A stretch of 14,238 nucleotides of DNA from an uncultured Acidimicrobiales bacterium (lineage in GTDB: Bacteria; Actinomycetota; Acidimicrobiia; Acidimicrobiales; Iamiaceae), in NCBI GenBank assembly GCA_937926025.1, contig CALANQ010000030.1, positions 1 through 14,238 of the forward strand, written 5' to 3'. Positions 11,958 through 14,238 of this stretch are shown piece by piece. A program made the translations under genes and the position numbers. How positions within the stretch are numbered: position 1 is the first letter of the stretch; every line of letters starts with the position of its first letter. Under the pieces are notes generated by a model that did no database searches, was not told the DNA's origin, and worked only from the letters and a program-made list of their open reading frames with translations.

Positions 11958-14238
11958 ATGATGCTCACGATGGGTGCTGGAGCCGCGTTTCGATCCCGAC
12001 TGCGGGAGGAGTACCGCGAGTTCCGGCGACCGCTCGTGGACTTCAGCGAAGGCGGCTTCCTCGGCCCGGCGTTCTTCCAGCGCTACATCGCCATCGGCGC
12101 CCTCGCCGTGGGGTCGCTGCTGTTCGGCTCGTTCCCCTGGTACATGCCGCTGCTCATCCTCGGCGTGGGCTGGACCGCCAACGCCATCGCCCACCTCCAG
12201 GCCCAGCGCACCGGTGCCGCACCCACGTGGATGCACTACACCGACATGCTCGCGGTGCTGGTCTTCCCCGCCATCTCGCCGGACATCGCCGTCCCCGCCA
12301 CCCTGGTGATGCTCGCCGTGGTGTCCCTCGCCGCCTCGGTGTCGGGTCAGGGACCGGCCCTCCTGGTCACTGCCATCGGCATCGTCGGGCTCCTGGCCAT
12401 CAACGCCGTCCACACCCTTCCCGATGCCGCCCTGCTGATCGCGGGGTTCGCCATCGCCGCCCTGATGATCGCCACCGCGGTGGGCCAGCTGGCCGCCATC
12501 GAGGACCGCGTGCGCCAGCGCCTCAACCTGGTGGTCGACAACCTCGACGCCATCCTGTGGGTCCGCAGCCCGGGCGAGAACCGCTTCACGTTCGTGAACC
12601 AGCGGGCCACCACCATGCTGGGCTGGACCGAGGAGCAGTGGCTGACCCCCGGGTTCTGGGAGTCCAACATCCACCCGGGAGACCTGACCGCCACCACCGA
12701 GACGGTGGCCCGGGCGGTGGCCCTGGGCATCGACCACGAGGTCAGCTACCGGTTCCGCGCCGCCGACGGGCGCTGGGTCCACCTGCACGACCGGGTGACC
12801 GTGTCGGTCGACGGTGCCGGGGTGCCGTTCGCCCTCCAGGGCATGAGCATCGACATCACCGACCGGGTGCAGATCGAGCACCGGGTCAACCAGTACGCGG
12901 ACATCGTCGACCGCATCGACCAGGCGCTTATCGTGCTGCGCCTGGAGGAGGACGGCGAGGACGGCCGTGAGGTGCTGCGGCTGCGGGCCGCCAACCCGGC
13001 GGCGGAGCGGCTGATGCGCCGGGACCTGTACTCCCAGATCGGCAGCCCCGTCGAGGAGGCCTTCCCGGCACTGGTCGGCTCCCGGCTTCGGGACCGGCTC
13101 GCCGGCGTGGTCGAGCGGTCGGTGCCGCTCCGCGTCGACGACCTGATCGTCCAGCCGGCCGACGCCGAGCAGCGGGTCGTGACCCTGCGGGCCTTCCCCC
13201 TCCCGGACCGGTCCGTGGCCATCTCCCTCCAGGACATCACCGACGCCGTCGCCGCCTCCGAGGCGCTGCGGCGCCAGGCCCTCTACGACGGGCTCACCGG
13301 CCTGCCCAACCGGCGCCTGTTCGACCAGGAGCTGCACCGCTCGGTGCGGGAGGCGCCGGCCACCGGCCAGCAGGTGGCGCTGCTGGTGATGGACCTCGAC
13401 CAGTTCAAGGAGGTCAACGACGCCCTCGGCCACCACGTCGGCGACCAGCTGCTGCGGGGCATCGGCGACCGCCTCACCGAGGAGTTCGACAACGCTCTGG
13501 TGGCCCGGCTCGGCGGCGACGAGTTCGCCCTGGTGCTCACCGGCGAGGTCACCGAGGACGATGCCCGCCAGGTGGCGGCCCGCATCCGCGACACGCTCAT
13601 CGAGCCGTTCCTCATGGGCGACGTCCGCCTGCAGTCCAACGCCTCCATCGGCATCGCCCTGTTCCCCGAGCACGCCGACGACGTGCCCACGCTCATCCAG
13701 CGGGCCGACGTGGCCATGTACATGGCCAAGCGGGCGGGCACCGGGTCTGCGGTCTACGCCGCCGAGCAGGACCGCTCCAGCGTGGAACGGCTGACCCTCA
13801 TCGGCGACCTGCCCGACGCCGTCTCGCTCGACCAGTTCGTGCTGCACTTCCAGCCGTGCGTCGACCTGCGCACCGGCCTCCCGGTCCGGGCCGAGGCGCT
13901 GATCCGCTGGAACCACCCGCGCCTGGGGCAGGTTCCGCCGGACCAGTTCATCGAGCTGGCCGAGCTCTCCGGTGCGATCCAGCCCATCACCCGGTGGGTG
14001 GTGCGCGAGAGCCTCCAGGCGGCCACCCGCTGGCGGGCGGCCGGCCACCACATGGGCGTGGCCGTCAACCTGTCCGTGCGCAACCTCTACGACCCGGAGC
14101 TGGTCCCCTACGTGGCCCACGAGCTGTCGGGCACCCACGTGCCGGCCGCCGACCTGGTCCTCGAGCTGACCGAGACCGAGCTGATGGACGACCCGGGCCT
14201 GGCCCGCGAGGTGTTCACGCAGCTGGGCGACCTGGGCG
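11958..14238 (+). CDS. Membrane-anchored PAS-GGDEF-EAL cyclic-di-GMP protein (3' truncated by window)
   Basis: 760 residues are visible, and the gene continues past the window end. About five or six membrane helices span roughly residues 41-179. A PAS domain follows (about 187-305: FVNQRATTMLGW, IHPGD, YRFRAADGRWVHLHDRV, then GMSIDITDRV). A second, degenerate PAS-like region spans about 311-432. The GGDEF domain (about 438-600) has DGLTGLPNRRLF, the metal-binding MDLDQFKEVND and an intact GGDEF at 519-523, so diguanylate cyclase activity is possible. The inhibitory I-site RxxD is replaced by EEFD (508-511). The EAL domain begins at about 617, with EALIRW (646-651), the Asn704 metal ligand in VNLS, and ELTETEL (736-742). 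It is cut before the DDFGTG-type loop, so phosphodiesterase competence cannot be fully judged. AGGTGAG precedes ATGs at 11958, 11961 and 11970, all in frame; I took the first. Confidence 0.9.
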   Translation, partial: MMLTMGAGAAFRSRLREEYREFRRPLVDFSEGGFLGPAFFQRYIAIGALAVGSLLFGSFPWYMPLLILGVGWTANAIAHLQAQRTGAAPTWMHYTDMLAVLVFPAISPDIAVPATLVMLAVVSLAASVSGQGPALLVTAIGIVGLLAINAVHTLPDAALLIAGFAIAALMIATAVGQLAAIEDRVRQRLNLVVDNLDAILWVRSPGENRFTFVNQRATTMLGWTEEQWLTPGFWESNIHPGDLTATTETVARAVALGIDHEVSYRFRAADGRWVHLHDRVTVSVDGAGVPFALQGMSIDITDRVQIEHRVNQYADIVDRIDQALIVLRLEEDGEDGREVLRLRAANPAAERLMRRDLYSQIGSPVEEAFPALVGSRLRDRLAGVVERSVPLRVDDLIVQPADAEQRVVTLRAFPLPDRSVAISLQDITDAVAASEALRRQALYDGLTGLPNRRLFDQELHRSVREAPATGQQVALLVMDLDQFKEVNDALGHHVGDQLLRGIGDRLTEEFDNALVARLGGDEFALVLTGEVTEDDARQVAARIRDTLIEPFLMGDVRLQSNASIGIALFPEHADDVPTLIQRADVAMYMAKRAGTGSAVYAAEQDRSSVERLTLIGDLPDAVSLDQFVLHFQPCVDLRTGLPVRAEALIRWNHPRLGQVPPDQFIELAELSGAIQPITRWVVRESLQAATRWRAAGHHMGVAVNLSVRNLYDPELVPYVAHELSGTHVPAADLVLELTETELMDDPGLAREVFTQLGDLG

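Noticed and set aside
10953..14138. 1061-codon open frame on the minus strand running from the exporter across the PAS-GGDEF-EAL gene
   Set aside because: Only its last 300 codons (the exporter) look like protein. The upstream part is His/Gly/Val/Asp-rich antisense translation of the strongly supported cyclic-di-GMP gene, an effect of high GC and few stop codons.

Overview
This is a very GC-rich window (well over 70% by eye) with GTG starts, many 1-4 nt stop/start overlaps and several genes that appear leaderless, with a TANNNT -10 box about 7 nt before the start codon. These traits and the protein sequences point to an actinobacterial chromosome. Acidimicrobiia (Iamia/Ilumatobacter-like) is my best guess, an inference from protein style and not from a marker gene. 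I see no tRNA, rRNA, CRISPR array, insertion sequence or phage gene. No gene-free stretch exceeds about 225 bases.

Layout. (1) 1-186: the 3' end of a rightward gene for an SMC/RecN/YhaN-like AAA ATPase. (2) 235-3828, leftward: a compact four-gene operon read as ECF sigma factor, single-pass membrane protein in the anti-sigma position, TadE-like pseudopilin, and a large cysteine-rich TadG-like exported protein. Every junction overlaps by 1-4 nt, so the genes are probably translationally coupled. A 225-bp upstream region is unusually rich in inverted repeats. (3) 4054-4572, leftward: a gamma-carbonic-anhydrase-like hexapeptide protein. Across a 40-bp gap with back-to-back putative leaderless promoters lies a rightward S9 oligopeptidase (oligopeptidase B type) of 4613-6716, whose first ~15 codons are out of frame with the rest. 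(4) 6771-8150, leftward: a flavin reductase-like protein and a metallo-beta-lactamase-fold hydrolase separated by a hairpin. (5) 8294-9184, rightward: an epoxide-hydrolase-like alpha/beta hydrolase with a leaderless-type promoter. (6) 9228-11855, leftward: an EamA/RhtA-type exporter, a class I methyltransferase and MutY, probably one transcription unit. (7) 11958 to the window end, rightward: a membrane-anchored PAS-GGDEF-EAL cyclic-di-GMP protein cut off inside its EAL domain.

Most genes are stand-alone housekeeping or accessory functions. The coherent system is the sigma/anti-sigma-like/TadE/TadG operon. It looks like a self-contained module in which a sigma factor and its probable membrane partner are co-produced with two pilus-type exported proteins. 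The partner has a long Pro/Ala/Thr-repeat extracytoplasmic tail and a CX4C motif. No Tad motor, secretin or prepilin peptidase is present in the window. Two other points deserve checking: the frameshift at the oligopeptidase start, and the His-to-Glu change at a metal-ligand position of the gamma-carbonic-anhydrase homologue.
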